Source: Strigops habroptila
Taxonomy: Eukaryota; Chordata; Aves; Psittaciformes; Psittacidae
NCBI RefSeq assembly: GCF_004027225.2
Contig: NC_046358.1
Span: 1,399,180-1,463,179 of the forward strand
DNA: 64,000 nt
Reading direction: 5' to 3'
Shown here: piece after piece, positions 53,150-64,000 of the stretch
Position numbering within the stretch: the first letter of the stretch is position 1
Layout of the letters: the number at the start of each line of letters is the position of its first letter
The notes under the pieces: model-generated
What the model was told of the DNA's origin: nothing
Database searches by the model: none
Seen by the model: only the letters and a program-made list of their open reading frames with translations
Translations under genes and position numbers: made by a program

Positions 53150-53915
53150 TGTGGGGTGCAGGGGGTGCTGGGGGGTTCAGTGGGTGCTGGGGAGGGGTCA
53201 GGGTGCTGGGAGGTTCAGGGGTTCAATGGGTGGCGGGGGGTTCAATGGGTGGTGTGTAAGGGTCAGGGTGCTGGGGGGGTTCGATGGGTGCTGAGTGGGG
53301 TGTCAGAGTGCTGGGGGGTTCAATGAGTGCTGGGGGAGTTCAATGGGTGCTGTGCAGGGGTCAGGGTGCTGTGGAGGTTTCAGTGGGTGCTGTGCAGGGG
53401 TCAGGGTGCTGGGGGGTTCAATGGGTGCTGTGCAGAGGGTCAGGGTGCTGAGGGGTTTCAATGGGTGCTCTTCAGGGGCCAGGGTGCTGTGGGGGTTTCA
53501 ATGGGTGCTGTGCAGGGATCAGGCTGCTGGGGGGATTCAATGGGTGCTGTGCAGGGGTCAGGGTGCTGGAGGAGTTCAATGGGTGCTGGGGAGGGGTCAG
53601 GGTGCTGGGAGGTTCAGGGGTTCAGTGGGTGGTGGTGGGGTCAATGGGTGCTGTGCAGGGCTCAGGGTGCTGGGGGGTGCAGTGGGTGCTGTGCAGGTCT
53701 CAGGGTGCTGGGGGGTTCAATGGGTGCTCTTCAGGGGCCAGGGTGCTGTGGGGGTTTCAATGGGTGCTGTGCAGGGGTCAGGCTGCTGGGGGGATTCAAT
53801 GGGTGCTGTGCAGGGGTCAGGGTGCTGGGGAGGTTCAGTGGGTGCTGTGCAGGTCTCAGGGTGCTGGGGGTTCAGTGGGTGCTGTGCAGGGTGCTGGGGG
53901 GTGCAGTGTAATGGG
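53150..53915. repeat. Minisatellite array B: GGTTCAATGGGTGCTGTGCA unit
   Basis: About 17 units of 40-48 bp (GGGGTCAGGGTGCTGGGGGG, TTCAATGGGTGCTGTGCAG). Same unit as array A, opposite strand. Confidence 0.95.
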
Positions 53916-54109
53916 GGCCCCATGATCCCATTCCATGTCTGGCCCCGCGGTGCCCTGGGGCACCTCCATGGGGCAGCGGCCGCCTGGGGACAACCCTGGC
54001 ACCCACCACGGTGCCCGACTGGGTGCTGCCACGGGGGAACCGTCACCCCTGCCCTGGGGGTGCTGGGGGTGAGCCCCGTAGTGCTGGCGGTGTGGGGCAG
54101 GGGACCCAT

Positions 54110-54400
54110 GGGGTGCATTGGGGGGTCTATGGGGTCCCTGTGGGTCAGGGTGGCCCCGGGGAGCAGGATCATGGGTGTCTATGGGGTCCCCATGGGTCAG
54201 GGTGGCCCCAGGAAGCAGGATTATGGGTGTCTATTGGGTCCTAATGGGTCAGGGTGGCCCCAGGGACCAGGATTATGGATGTCTATGGGGTCCCAATGGG
54301 TCAGGGTGGCCCTGGGGACCAGTATTATGGGTGTCTATGGGGTCCCAATGGGTCAGGGTGGCCCCGGGGAGCAGGGTTATGGGTCCCTATGGGTTCCCCA
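54110..54400. repeat. 56-bp minisatellite (TCAGGGTGGCCCCGGGGAGC)
   Basis: Five units of about 56-60 bp: GGGTCAGGGTGGCCCC, GGAGCAGGATTATGGGTGTC, TATGGGGTCCCAAT. Confidence 0.95.
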
Positions 54401-55049
54401 TGGTTCGAGGCCCATGGTGGTGCTTTGGTGACCACAGGAGTTCCCCAGGACCGCTGTCCCATGGAGGGGAGGGCCCACCCCAGGCCTTGGCCCCATTGCC
54501 AGCCCCACAGAGGCGGGGCCCAGCCCTGCCCACCCCTGGCCATGGGGCCTGGTCACCAGCCCCACAGCATTTAGGAGCATCACCCTGAGCTTCAGCAGCA
54601 CGTCCAGCTCCTCTGGCCACCCCTCAGCCCCACAGGTAAGCACTTTGGGGTCCCATGGAGGCTGTGGGGCACCCCTCTGCGTGGGTTCCCTTGAGGGAAG
54701 GTGGGTGCATTGGGCATGGAGAGGGGCAGATATGGGGCTGCAGCTCTGCCCCACACCTCCTGGGGTGGCTCCATGTGCTGGTAGCCCCGAGCAGGCTTTG
54801 TGTTAGCCCATACTGGGGTCCTTGGTGGTCCTTGTGGGGCAATGTGGGTCCCTGTGGTCCCCATGGGGTGACCCCACAGCAGCAGGGCGGGAGGCTGGTG
54901 GTGATCCCGGGAATGCCGGGCATGTCCTGCCGGGCACACCGGAGCTTCGCCGGGATGAGTCACCTCGGGAGAGCCCCGAGCACCAAAGCTTCACCCTGGA
55001 GAGGTGCCACAGGCAGCGTGGGACATGGGTGACTCCTCCTGGGAGCGGG
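54401..55049. other. Upstream region of ALDH3B1
   Basis: Non-repetitive GC-rich DNA. I see no convincing exon, although a non-coding first exon of ALDH3B1 may lie here. Confidence 0.4.
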
Positions 55050-55208
55050 CCGGCATTCCAGCGCTTCCAGCCCCGGCATTCCAGCGCTTCCAGCCGCGGC
55101 ATTCCGGCACTTCCAGCCCCGGCATTCCAGCGCTTCCAGCCGCGGCATTCCGGCACTTCCAGCCGCGGCATTCCAGCGTTTCCAGCCCCGGCATTCCGGC
55201 ACTTCCAT
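55050..55208. repeat. GGCATTCCAGCGCTTCCAGCC 21-bp tandem repeat
   Basis: Seven units of 21 bp (CGGCATTCCGGCACTTCCAGC). TTCCnGC-type ETS/STAT-like cores recur in each unit, 200 bp before the putative first coding exon of ALDH3B1. Confidence 0.95.
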
Positions 55209-55407
55209 GCCTGTGTCTATCCCCAGGGCCCCCACACTGTCAGTGGAGAGCAGCAGCTCCTTCCAACCCCTCGGCATGCACCAACCCCTCGAGCTGCCCG
55301 GGCAGCAGCCGCCGGGCTGTGGGAAGTGCATCCCCGTGTGCGGTGATCCCGGGAATGCCGTCGGGTGCAGCGGGAGCAGCACCGGGAGCGTCGGGAAGGG
55401 GCCGGTG

Positions 55408-58400
55408 ATGGGCAGTGCTGGATGGTGAGAGCGAGGGAGCGGGGGGCAGAAGGTGATGGGGTCCCCATGGTGGTGCTGATGGGGGGGGGGACAGGTTTGG
55501 GATCCAGGGATCACCACATCCCAGCTCCCGGGACTGGGAATGCTCCTGAGGATGATGGTGGTGGTGGGAATGGGGGCATGGATGGTGATGGGAGAGCGTG
55601 AGCATGGGATGGGTGGGAGCAGGAGAGGTCAGGGTGCTCTGCCCTCACCCCAGGGTGCTGTTTGGTGCTGGTGTGGGGTGAAGCAGAGCTGGGTGCTGCT
55701 GAAGGGTGCTGGGGGACAGGTTTGGGGTCCATGGGCCAAGGGATGAGACATGGGAATGCCGGGATCAGAGCCATGTAGGGGGCACGAGGAGGACTCCCTG
55801 CCCTGTCCCCAGGGACTCCGGGGCTCCAGTTTGGGGTGCTGTGGGGCTGGGGGGGACGTGGAGCTTCTCGGGGGGCTGCGATGGGGCTGGTGTGGGTCCG
55901 GGGTCCCTGTGACACCCCTGTCCCTGCAGCGGGAACCCCTTTGCGGGGCTGGTGACCCTCCTGCGGGCAGCCTGGCTCTCGGGGAAGACGCGGCCCATGG
56001 AGTACCGGGTGGCCCAGCTGGAGGCCCTGGGGCGCTTCCTGGAGGAGAAGAAGCAGGACATCCTGGAGGCCACGGCCCTGGACATGGGCAAGGTGAGGAG
56101 AAGGGGAGCCGGGTGCCGGTCATATCTTTGGGACCCTTCCGACTCCTTCATCTGGGTCTTGCATCCTCCTGGCTGCAGGTGTGGGGCTCCAATTGGGGTC
56201 CTGCATCCCCCTTGATGTGCCCCAAGGCTGCTGTGGCGCACCCATAGGTGCTGGGTCCCCACAGAGCTCTCTGTAGCCAGGGACAGGATGATGCTGCTGG
56301 GCAGGCTCGATGCCATTGACCCCATCCCTGGCGCATGAAACCAGGCCGAGCCCCCGGTGGCCACGGCAAGGTGGGACCCTCGGTGTCACCAAGCTTCGCC
56401 CCACACATGGAGTCACTGGTGGCTTCAGGTGACCTCTGCAGAAGGTGATGTCTTGGGGTGCTCCTCAGCAGCACGGTCCCACCCGGGATTACTGGTGGTG
56501 TTGGGCAACATGCTGGTGTTGCACATTCCTCCCGGGGCTCCTTGCGGGGACTGGTTCCACTGGGATCTGCATCCAGCTCCCGCCTGGATGTGACTCTGGG
56601 TATTGCAGCCCACGGGCACGGCAGGAGTGCCTTGTGGTTTGAGCTCAGCTCTTCTCCATCTGCTTCGGGAGCCTTTTGCCCCCCTTTTCCCCTCCTTGAG
56701 ATGTGCTGCAGCTCATTCCCTGCTTCCCTCGTGGATCATCAGGAGATGTTCTCAGAGGGATAACTGCTCTTATCACATAGTGGGATCGCTCAGACCCAAA
56801 GGACTTGCATCTATGGGTGTATCAGACCCGGCTTTCGACATCCTGACATCTCCCAGGCTTTGTAATTGCCTTGTTTGTGTGAGGTGAGGACCTTCTCCTT
56901 CAGCATCAGATGGGCATCAGAGCTCCAAGTGCGTCCTTCAGCTCTCCTAATTGCATCTAATTAGTTCCTGTTGTCCACTAACACCTTTGTTATGCAGTTG
57001 GACCTTCATAGTTAGATGGACAATTCATCTGCTCTTACATATCTGAGGTGGGTGCCTCACCTCCAGCCATGCCACTTGCTCCCCATTGATCTTGGAAGGC
57101 TCTTGGATGACCTCAGCTTTAATGTCCCATCTTATAACCTTGGTGGCTTCTTGAAAGCCTTAATCTGCGGCAGCAGTTTCCTCATCCTTCCAGTGATGCA
57201 ACTGTCAGCCAAGAGCGTCCCCGTTGCTTCACCGACCATCTCATGGGCTTGCTGAGCCCTCACGTGCACCTCAGCCTCCTGGCAGTGACACATCCGGTGG
57301 CATTGGGCACCTGAAGGTCTCCTGAGTGCGGTTTGGTGGTGGAACATCAGAAGTTGCTGCCTCCAAACCCCCCAACACCAAAGGGCTGTGGTGGTGGAGG
57401 AAGGCTCCCACCCTTTGGTTGGGTTGGAGGAGTCCAAAGGACGTTGGGATGTGCTTTGCAAACATGGGTTTGAAGCGCAGGAGCTTTGCTCTTCCTGCTC
57501 TCCAGGACTTGGAGGGGCTTTATTGAGCCCCTTTACTTCACACTTCTCCTGCAAGGACATCCCGAGCTGTGCTTCGTGGTTACAGCAGCAGAGAGGACCC
57601 ACCATGGGCAGGACGTGCCTTGGAAGCCGCCATGATCCCAGCCCTGATGTCCCACCACCGCTCCCAAGTCCATGTGGACGTTGTGTCCGTTGCCTGTTGG
57701 GATGCTGGATGTTGGGTTTGATTCCCAAACTGAGGCATCTCACCCCACCTGCCTTTCCCAGGTCACTGCAGGAGCACCAGGAGCTATGGGGGGTTCTGTC
57801 TGCCTGGTGGTGGGGACGTGGGCACAACAGTGGGAGCATTGTCCCATCCCAGGTCTGCAGCGTGGAGCTTCCTTGGACATCAGCACCAGCTTGTCTGGAG
57901 CTCCTGGGGACGTGGCTTGGTCCCCCCCTTGGCTCAGGGCTTCAGCCCCATCATCAGCAGTTCACAGATGTGACCTCGGGAGGTGACAAATACTGTGGAG
58001 ATGTTAAAGGGGCTCCAGGAAACCTGGAGAGGAGCTTTGGACAAGGGCCTGTAGGGACAGGACAAGGGGAATGGCTTTAACCTGCCAGAGGGGACACTGA
58101 GATGAGTGGAAGGTGTCCCTGCCCGTGGCAGGGGTTGGAGCTGGATGAGCTTTAAGGTCCCTTCAACCCAAACCTTCTATAGTTCTGCTTAATAGCTTCT
58201 ACTTAATGTCTTCTCCTCCTCTTCATGGGCAGAAGAGGGGGGAGATGCCTCCTGTGGAAGGGGAGATGGTGGGGTCGCTGTTGGGGTGATGCTTACGTGA
58301 TGTCTATCCCCAGCCATCCTTCGAGGCTTACCTCATTGAGATCCTCCTGTGCAAGAACGAGCTCAACAACACCCTCAACAACCTGTGCCACTGGATGAAG

Positions 58401-61400
58401 GACGAGCACGTGGACAAGAACCTGGTGAGGCAGAAGCTCTGGGCTGGGAGGGAAGGGAAGAGGGGGACACACGTGGCCGGTGCTGGGGGGCAGAGCAGCT
58501 CGGGCAGGGGACAGCACTGAGGTCATGGTCTTTCTTGCAGATGACACAGCTGGACTCTGCCTTCATCCGCAAGGACCCCTATGGGGTGGTGCTCATCATT
58601 GGGCCCTGGAACTACCCCATCCACCTCCTCCTGGGGCCTCTCATTGGGGCCATCGCTGCTGGTGAGCTGAGGATCCAGGCTGGGGTGCCACAAGGGCTGG
58701 TTGTCACCGTGTCACTGCTCTGATGTCCTCTCCATCTCCCCCCAGGTAACTGTGTTGTCATCAAACCCTCCGAGAAGGCCAAGAACACTGGGAGGCTCCT
58801 TGCTGAATCGCTGGGCTGCTACCTGGACAGTGTGAGGAGCAATTCCTGGCCTTATCCCTGTCCCTGCTGAGGGCCATGGTGTTCCCAACCCTGCCTTGCC
58901 CTCACCAGCACTGGTTCGAGGTGCTGCTCTACCTCCTTCATCTGGGATGCTGGTGGTGGGGATGGGGACACCATGGGCAGATGCTGACCATGGGGGACCC
59001 TTCCTCTTGCATTGCAGGACTGCTTTGCCGTGGTGACTGCTGGTGTGCAGGAGACCACCAGGCTGCTGGAGAACAAGTTTGACTACATCTTCTTCACTGG
59101 TATGTCCCATGGGACAGAACAGAGCCCGGCCTCGGGTTAGTGCAGTGTAGGAGGAGGGATTCCCTCTGGACACTCCATGGTTCCTTACCCTGTCCATCAA
59201 TATGAGGTGGTGGGCAGCCTGCCCTCTAAGAAGCCAGAGCTCATTGTGCTGGAGGGCTGGTGTCAGGATCTGTTGGAGGATCCAGGATGTTGTAACAGAG
59301 GAGAACATAAGGGCCTGTAGGGCCAGGCCAAGGGGAATGGCTTTAACCTGCCAGAGGGGAGATTGAGATGAGCTCTGAGGCAGAAGCTCTTCCCTGTGAG
59401 GGTGCTGAGGCGCTGGCACAGGGTGCCCAGAGAAGCTGTGGCTGCCCCATCCCTGGCAGTGTTCAAGGCCAGGTTGGACACAGGGGCTTGGAGCAACCTG
59501 CTCTAGTGGAAGGTGTCCCTGCCCGGGGCAGGGGGTTGGAGCTGGAGGAGCTTTAAGCTCCCTGCCAACCCAAAGCATTCCATGACTCTATCCTTGTATC
59601 TGAGGGTCTGGTGGGACCTGGCTCCCCAGAGAGCCCCATCCCAGAGCTGGGCTGTACTTGGTGTGTTCCCAGCCTTGACTCAGCTCTTCCCTTGCCCTCA
59701 GGCAGCCCGTCCGTGGGGAGGATGGTGATGGCAGCCGCTGCCAAGCACCTCACCCCGGTGACGCTGGAGCTGGGGGGCAAGAACCCCTGTTACGTGTCGG
59801 ACACGTGCGACGTGCGCAGCGTGGCCCGGCGGCTGGCCTGGGGCCGCTTCTTCAACGCGGGGCAGACCTGCGTGGCGCCCGACTACGTGCTCTGCACCCT
59901 GGAGATGCAGGAGAAGCTGATGCCCGCCCTGCGTGAGGCCATCACCGAGTTCTACGGCTCCAACCCTCGGGAATCGCCGGACTTTGGCCGCATCGTGGGG
60001 CAGAAGGAATTCCAGCGCATCCGGGCGCTGCTGTGCAGCGGGAGAGTGGCCATCGGGGGGCAGACGGATGAGAAGGACCTTTACATCGGTGAGGACACGG
60101 GGTTTGGGGATGTTGGGAGCTCCTTGGCTTGGGTGCTGGGTGATGTGGTGCCATAACCCTTCTCCACAGCTCCCACGGTGCTGGCGGACGTGCTGCCCTC
60201 TGATCCCATCATGCAGGAGGAGATCTTCGGGCCCATCCTGCCCATCGTCGTCGTGGCCAGCATGGATGAAGCCATTGACTTCATCAACGAGAGGCCTCAG
60301 CCGTTGGCCATCTACACCTTCTCCAGTGACAGCAAAGTGAGTGTGGGCCATGGAGCAGAAAGGGGGTGAGGAAACGGGGCTATAGGGCTTGTGTCCACCT
60401 CGCTGAAGCCCCAGGGCTTGCTCTGAAGGGTCTTTTGAGCCCTGATCCAGGGACATGGGACTGGTGGATGAGGTGGGTGACGTTCTTGTGAGACCCCCAC
60501 TCTGGAGCACTGTGTCCTGCTCTGGGGCAACAGCACAAGAGGGACATGGAAGTGCTGGAGCAAGGCCAGAGGAGGGCATGGGGATGATCAGGGGCTGGAG
60601 CAGCTCCCGTATAGGGACAGGCTGAGAACATTGGGGCTGGTTCAGCCTGGAGAAGAGAAGCTGCGTGGAGACCTCAGAGCAGCTCCAGTGCCTAAAGGGG
60701 CTCCAGGAAACCTGGAGAGGGGCTTTGGACAAGGGCCTGTAGGGACAGGCCAAGGGGAATGGCTTTAACCTGCCAGAGGGGAGGTTGAGATGAGCTCTGA
60801 GGCAGAAGCTCTTCCCTGTGAGGGTGCTGAGGCGCTGGCACAGGGTGCCCAGAGAAGCTGTGACTGCCCCATCCCTGGCAGTGTTCAAGGCCAGGTTGGA
60901 CACAGGGGCTTGGAGCAACCTGCTCTAGTGGAAGGTGTCCCTGCCCGTGGCAGGGGTTGGAGCTGGAGAAGCTTTAAGGTCCAAGCGGTGCCTGTGGAAC
61001 CAGGCTCCAAGCCTCACATCCATCTTCTCTGCCCCCCTCGCAGGTGGTGGCCCAGGTCCTGGAGCGCACGAGCAGCGGCAGCTTCTGTGGCAACGACACC
61101 CTGACACACATGATCCTGACCTCGCTGCCCTTCGGGGGCATCGGTAGGTGCAGACCCCAACCTGCCTGTCCCTGCCCACCATGAGCCTGAACCACACTGG
61201 CCACGGGTGAGGGAGGGTCTTGGTGGCCCCAGAGCTCCGTGGTGTGCAGGGAACCCCGTGTGCACCTCTAGGACCTCCCCAAAGCCCTTTGGCTTCACTG
61301 CACAAGGGCCGAGCTCTCAGGCTTTGCATGTGTGGGGCACTGTGAGGTTCTTCTCTCCATGTTTGCTGTCCCAACCACCGTGTTCCCTGTGTACGTGCAG

Positions 61401-62918
61401 ATGTTCCATATAAAGGGTTGGGAATTCTGCACCCCTTGGTTATATCCCTCGTGTTTCTGAGCAGCCAAAGTTGGGTTCCTGCCCTGCTCAGGCTTACCTG
61501 GAAGCTCCTCAATGCTGCTCCCTTTGGTCTCTCCATCACTGTGCTCCTCTCTATGGAGCACATCAACTCATTGTGCTCTTGGGCAGGTGAGCTCCCTCCT
61601 CCAGCCATCCTAGTACTGGCTCAGGATCAGGCCCTCAGCATCACTCAGGAGCAGGCTCCTGCCTTCATTCTGCCTTTTAGGACTAAACAGTAGGAGCAAA
61701 ACTCTCGTAAACTTCTGGAGAACCTTCTTATGGTACCTTGGAGATGGCAAAGGCAAAGAGTTTCTGGTCTCCAGAGGCAACAGCAATTGTGTTCTCAGGT
61801 GAAACGTGAGGTTTGCTCAGCCCTGGGCCCTGCCTGGTGCATTGTCCAGGGAAGAGCCCAGGAAACCAGGAATCCTCTCATGGTACTTTCCCAATCTCCT
61901 GGTCTCCTCCTCAGAGTGTCCTCTGGAGGAATGTCTCCTCCTGCCTGTGCTCAGCATCTTGAATCAGACATAATGGGACACCACAAGAGCCAACCACAAT
62001 TAATTCCTCACCTGCCTGTGGCTCAGGAACAATCCTTGGTGGTTCCCATTCCGGAACTTATCCTTATGGAAGTGATTCAGCCAAACGGAGGAGGAGGTGA
62101 AGCCATTTCATAGCAGGGCCTGAGGTCATCAGGGTGAGAAGGCGTTTGTCAAAGCTTCCACACCACAGCAGTCATTGGGCTGTTAACCACCGTGTGCAAC
62201 CTCAGGTTGAAACCAGCCCCAGGAACTGGGAGAACTGGTGTTGATAATGGGGCTTCCCATTGGAAATGCTCCGGGAAGAAGATGACCTTCGTAGGGGCCA
62301 AGCTGGTAGATCCTAACCATGAGGAGATAGAGGTTGTAGAGGGAAATTGAGCCTTGTAGACCCAGCAAAACTCATGTAGATAAATGCAGGCCAGGAGAAA
62401 TCATATGGAATCATGGAATGGTTTGGGTTGGAAGGGACCTTAAAGTTCATGTGGTTCCAAGCAGGGGTAGGAACACCTTCCACTAGAGCAGGTTGCTCCA
62501 AGCCCATCTAAACTGAGGCACTTGGACCTCAGTGACCTGCAGCAGGATTTGCTGGATCGAGGAGCTGTAGAGCTGCAAGAGGCCAAGGGGAAGGTGGGAT
62601 CTCCAGCACCACATCCCTACTCAGCAGTTCCCATGAGGAAAGCTTTCCTTGTGTTGCCCGATGACGCTTGCAGCAGGCAGGAGCAGAGCCCCAGGGCAGG
62701 TTTGGACCTTGCTGTGTGTTACAGGGTGCAGTGGCCTGGGGAGGTACCACGGCAAGTTCACCTTCGACACCTTCACCCACCAGCGTGGGTGCCTGCACCG
62801 CAACATGGGCCTGGAGGCCCTCAACACCCTGCGCTACCCACCCTACAGCCAGCAGAAGCTGGGCTTCCTCACGGCCACCTTCGAGATCAAGCGCAAGGGC
62901 GCCTGCACCCTGCTCTGA
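55408..62918 (+). CDS. ALDH3B1: Aldehyde dehydrogenase 3 family, B1-type
   Basis: Membrane-associated, NAD(P)-dependent oxidation of lipid-derived aldehydes. Exons: 55408-55424 (tentative), 55930-56092, 58314-58424, 58541-58661, 58746-58831, 59018-59099, 59702-60088, 60170-60336, 61044-61143, 62725-62918; about 475 aa (human 468). Catalytic features: Asn in IGPWNYP, the glycine motif FFTGSPSVG, Glu in [10 protein letters not shown], nucleophile Cys in [12 protein letters not shown], and [11 protein letters not shown]. The end KRKGACTLL is a CaaX-like C-terminus seen in the ALDH3B group and linked to lipid attachment. The first exon is inferred from an ATG (MGSAG) and a donor TG|GTGAGA that restores the frame at Cys-Gly-Asn-Pro; an upstream start in the same open frame cannot be excluded. 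ALDH3B1 versus B2 cannot be separated by eye; adjacency to UNC93B1 fits both. Confidence 0.92.
56093..58313 (+). other. ALDH3B1 intron 2
   Basis: About 2.2 kb, less GC-rich than the rest. Only a CR1 fragment is recognised at 58003-58186; otherwise I see nothing. Confidence 0.6.
58003..58186 (+). mobile_element. CR1 LINE 3' fragment
   Basis: Internally shortened: AAGGGGCTCCAGGAAACCTG, then directly the 3' end GGAAGGTGTCCCTGCCCGTG and AACCCAAACCTTCTATAG. Sense to ALDH3B1. Confidence 0.9.
59287..59590 (+). mobile_element. CR1 LINE 3' fragment in ALDH3B1 intron 6
   Basis: CR1 3' region from GGGCCTGTAGGGCCAGGCC to the tail AAAGCATTCCATGACTCTA. Confidence 0.93.
60482..60985 (+). mobile_element. 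CR1 LINE 3' fragment in ALDH3B1 intron 8
   Basis: From the ORF2 end (GAGACCCCCACTCTGGAGCA) to TTGGAGCTGGAGAAGCTTTAAGG. Nearly identical to the other high-identity copies; the very end of the tail is missing. Confidence 0.93.
61144..62407 (+). other. ALDH3B1 intron 9, unique part
   Basis: About 1.25 kb of non-repetitive, comparatively AT-rich sequence. No exon or RNA gene recognised. Confidence 0.5.
62408..62515 (-). mobile_element. CR1 LINE 3' tail
   Basis: ATGGAATCATGGAATGGTTTGGG to GGTTGCTCCAAGCCCATC, antisense to ALDH3B1, about 210 bp before the last exon. Confidence 0.9.
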
Positions 62919-63265
62919 TGCTGCTCTGCACCCTCATGGACTCGGGATGGGGACACATGGTGGCCTCCTCTCCTCTCTTTCCATCTCCTTGGTCTTGGAC
63001 AGCGTGATGGACACCTCGTCCTGCAGCCATCGTGACTCCACAGTGGACTCTGCTCTGAGCCCTCTGCTTGGACACGTATGGAATGGCCACAAGTTCTTCT
63101 TTTCACCCCAAAGTTGTCTTCTCAGCAAAGAAATGGTCCCCACGAGGCTGAGGAGCAGCAGTTCAACCCATTACCTCCTAGGTGGACCTTTCCTTCTGGA
63201 TGAACCTCGCTCTGCCTTCTCTCAGTGCTGCCTGTTGCTTTTCTCCTCTGTGTAACCTTGCCTGT

Positions 63266-63271
63266 AGTAAA
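63266..63271 (+). terminator. ALDH3B1: ALDH3B1 poly(A) signal (AGTAAA variant)
   Basis: CCTGTAGTAAAGACTTTGC about 350 bp after the stop. AGTAAA is a recognised weaker variant; no AATAAA was noticed nearby. Confidence 0.5.
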
Positions 63272-63439
63272 GACTTTGCATTGAGCTCTGCTGCCTGGCC
63301 TCACCTTGCTCCTGTCACCCAGCTTCGGGACAGGAATCCATCAGCTGAGCCCCAAAGGTGGGTGCTCAGAGCCTCAATGTCCCCCCATCCATCACACAGA
63401 CACCCCCAGCCACAGCATCACACCCTGCTGGGCTCCATC

Positions 63440-63985
63440 ACCCCCTGTGCTGGGCACTGGTGGGGCTGCCCCTCAAATCCTGGGTCAGTTCTGGGCCCCT
63501 CACCCCAAGAGAGACATTGAGGGGCTGGAGCGGGGCCAGAGAAGGGCCCCGGAGCTGGTGCAGGGCCTGGAGCACAAGTGTGATGAGGAACGGCTGAGGG
63601 ACCTGGGGGGGTTTAGTCTGGAGAAGAGAAGGCTCAGGGGGGACCTTCTCGTTCTCTGCAACTGCCTGACAGGAGGATGGAGCCAGGAGGGGGCTGGGCT
63701 CTGCTCCCAAGGAACAAGGGATGGGACAAGAGGAAACGGCCTCAAGCTGCCCCAGGGCAGGTTTAGATGGAGCTGAGGAACAATTCCTTCCCCAGAGGGT
63801 GCTCAGGCATTGGAACAGGCTGCCCAGGGCAGGGCTGGAGTTACCATCCCTGGGGGGGTTTAGAGGACGTGTGGACGTGGCTCTTGGGGGACACGGGTCA
63901 GTGGTGGCCTTGGCAGTGCTGGGGAACGGTTGGACTCGATAAGCTTAAAGCTCTTTCCCAACCTGGTTGATTCTGTGGTCACCCC
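63440..63985 (+). mobile_element. CR1 LINE fragment, same subfamily as 48719-49872
   Basis: About 540 bp: ORF2 C-terminal part ([15 protein letters not shown]) to the tail CAACCTGGTTGATTCTGTGG. By eye it is over 95% identical to the corresponding part of the UNC93B1 intron copy. Confidence 0.94.
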
Positions 63986-64000
63986 ATACCCCATGGCTGA

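Noticed and set aside
52065-54431. Long glycine/cysteine/valine-rich open frames near UNC93B1
   Set aside because: They are translations of the inverted minisatellite arrays; no initiating exon structure or domain.

Overview
The window is vertebrate nuclear DNA, almost certainly from a bird. It carries about twenty CR1 LINE fragments (the dominant avian retroposon), compact introns, very GC-rich promoters and dense GC-rich minisatellites. It contains eight intron-bearing genes: seven complete in coding sequence and one (SPTB) that runs off the left edge. I see no bacterial, viral or CRISPR content and no rRNA or tRNA gene.

Layout, left to right. SPTB (erythroid beta-spectrin) lies on the minus strand from position 1 to about 21.6 kb: 29 coding exons encode the actin-binding CH pair and the spectrin repeats, followed by an alternative C-terminal exon and, at the edge, the start of the PH-domain tail. 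CHURC1 (plus, 23.7-26.6 kb) follows, then GPX2 (minus, a selenoprotein with in-frame TGA and a 3'UTR SECIS), RAB15 (minus), FNTB (plus, farnesyltransferase beta), and MAX (minus, convergent with FNTB). This SPTB-CHURC1-GPX2-RAB15-FNTB-MAX order matches the block known from human 14q23. Directly beyond MAX lie UNC93B1 (minus, Toll-like receptor trafficking) and ALDH3B1 (plus), a pair that is adjacent on human 11q13; a conserved-block junction therefore falls at about 46.1-46.4 kb.

The genes do not form one pathway. They are a mix of housekeeping (CHURC1, FNTB, MAX), erythroid (SPTB), gut antioxidant (GPX2), neuronal trafficking (RAB15), innate immune (UNC93B1) and lipid-aldehyde (ALDH3B1) functions. 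FNTB, RAB15 (C-terminal CWC) and ALDH3B1 (C-terminal CTLL) all relate to protein lipidation, probably by coincidence.

The most unusual structure is in CHURC1. The intron before its last exon contains 33 tandem copies, 40-42 bp each, of the 3' splice site plus the first codons of that exon, so 34 near-identical splice acceptors lie in a row. The array is open in all three forward frames, and nine of the duplicated acceptors are in frame with the true last exon. Independently, SPTB intron 28 carries six larger repeat units that each duplicate the acceptor and first 23 nt of exon 29, which encodes the alpha-spectrin tetramerisation segment. Other notable signals are two perfect hairpin-type inverted repeats (MAX upstream region; FNTB intron 3 inside a CR1), a pair of minisatellite arrays with the same unit in opposite orientation between UNC93B1 and ALDH3B1, CR1 tails that abut the splice acceptors of SPTB exons 14 and 20, and a likely one-base homopolymer frameshift in FNTB exon 5. 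All exon limits were inferred by eye from splice consensus, reading-frame continuity and remembered family sequences; no alignment was run.
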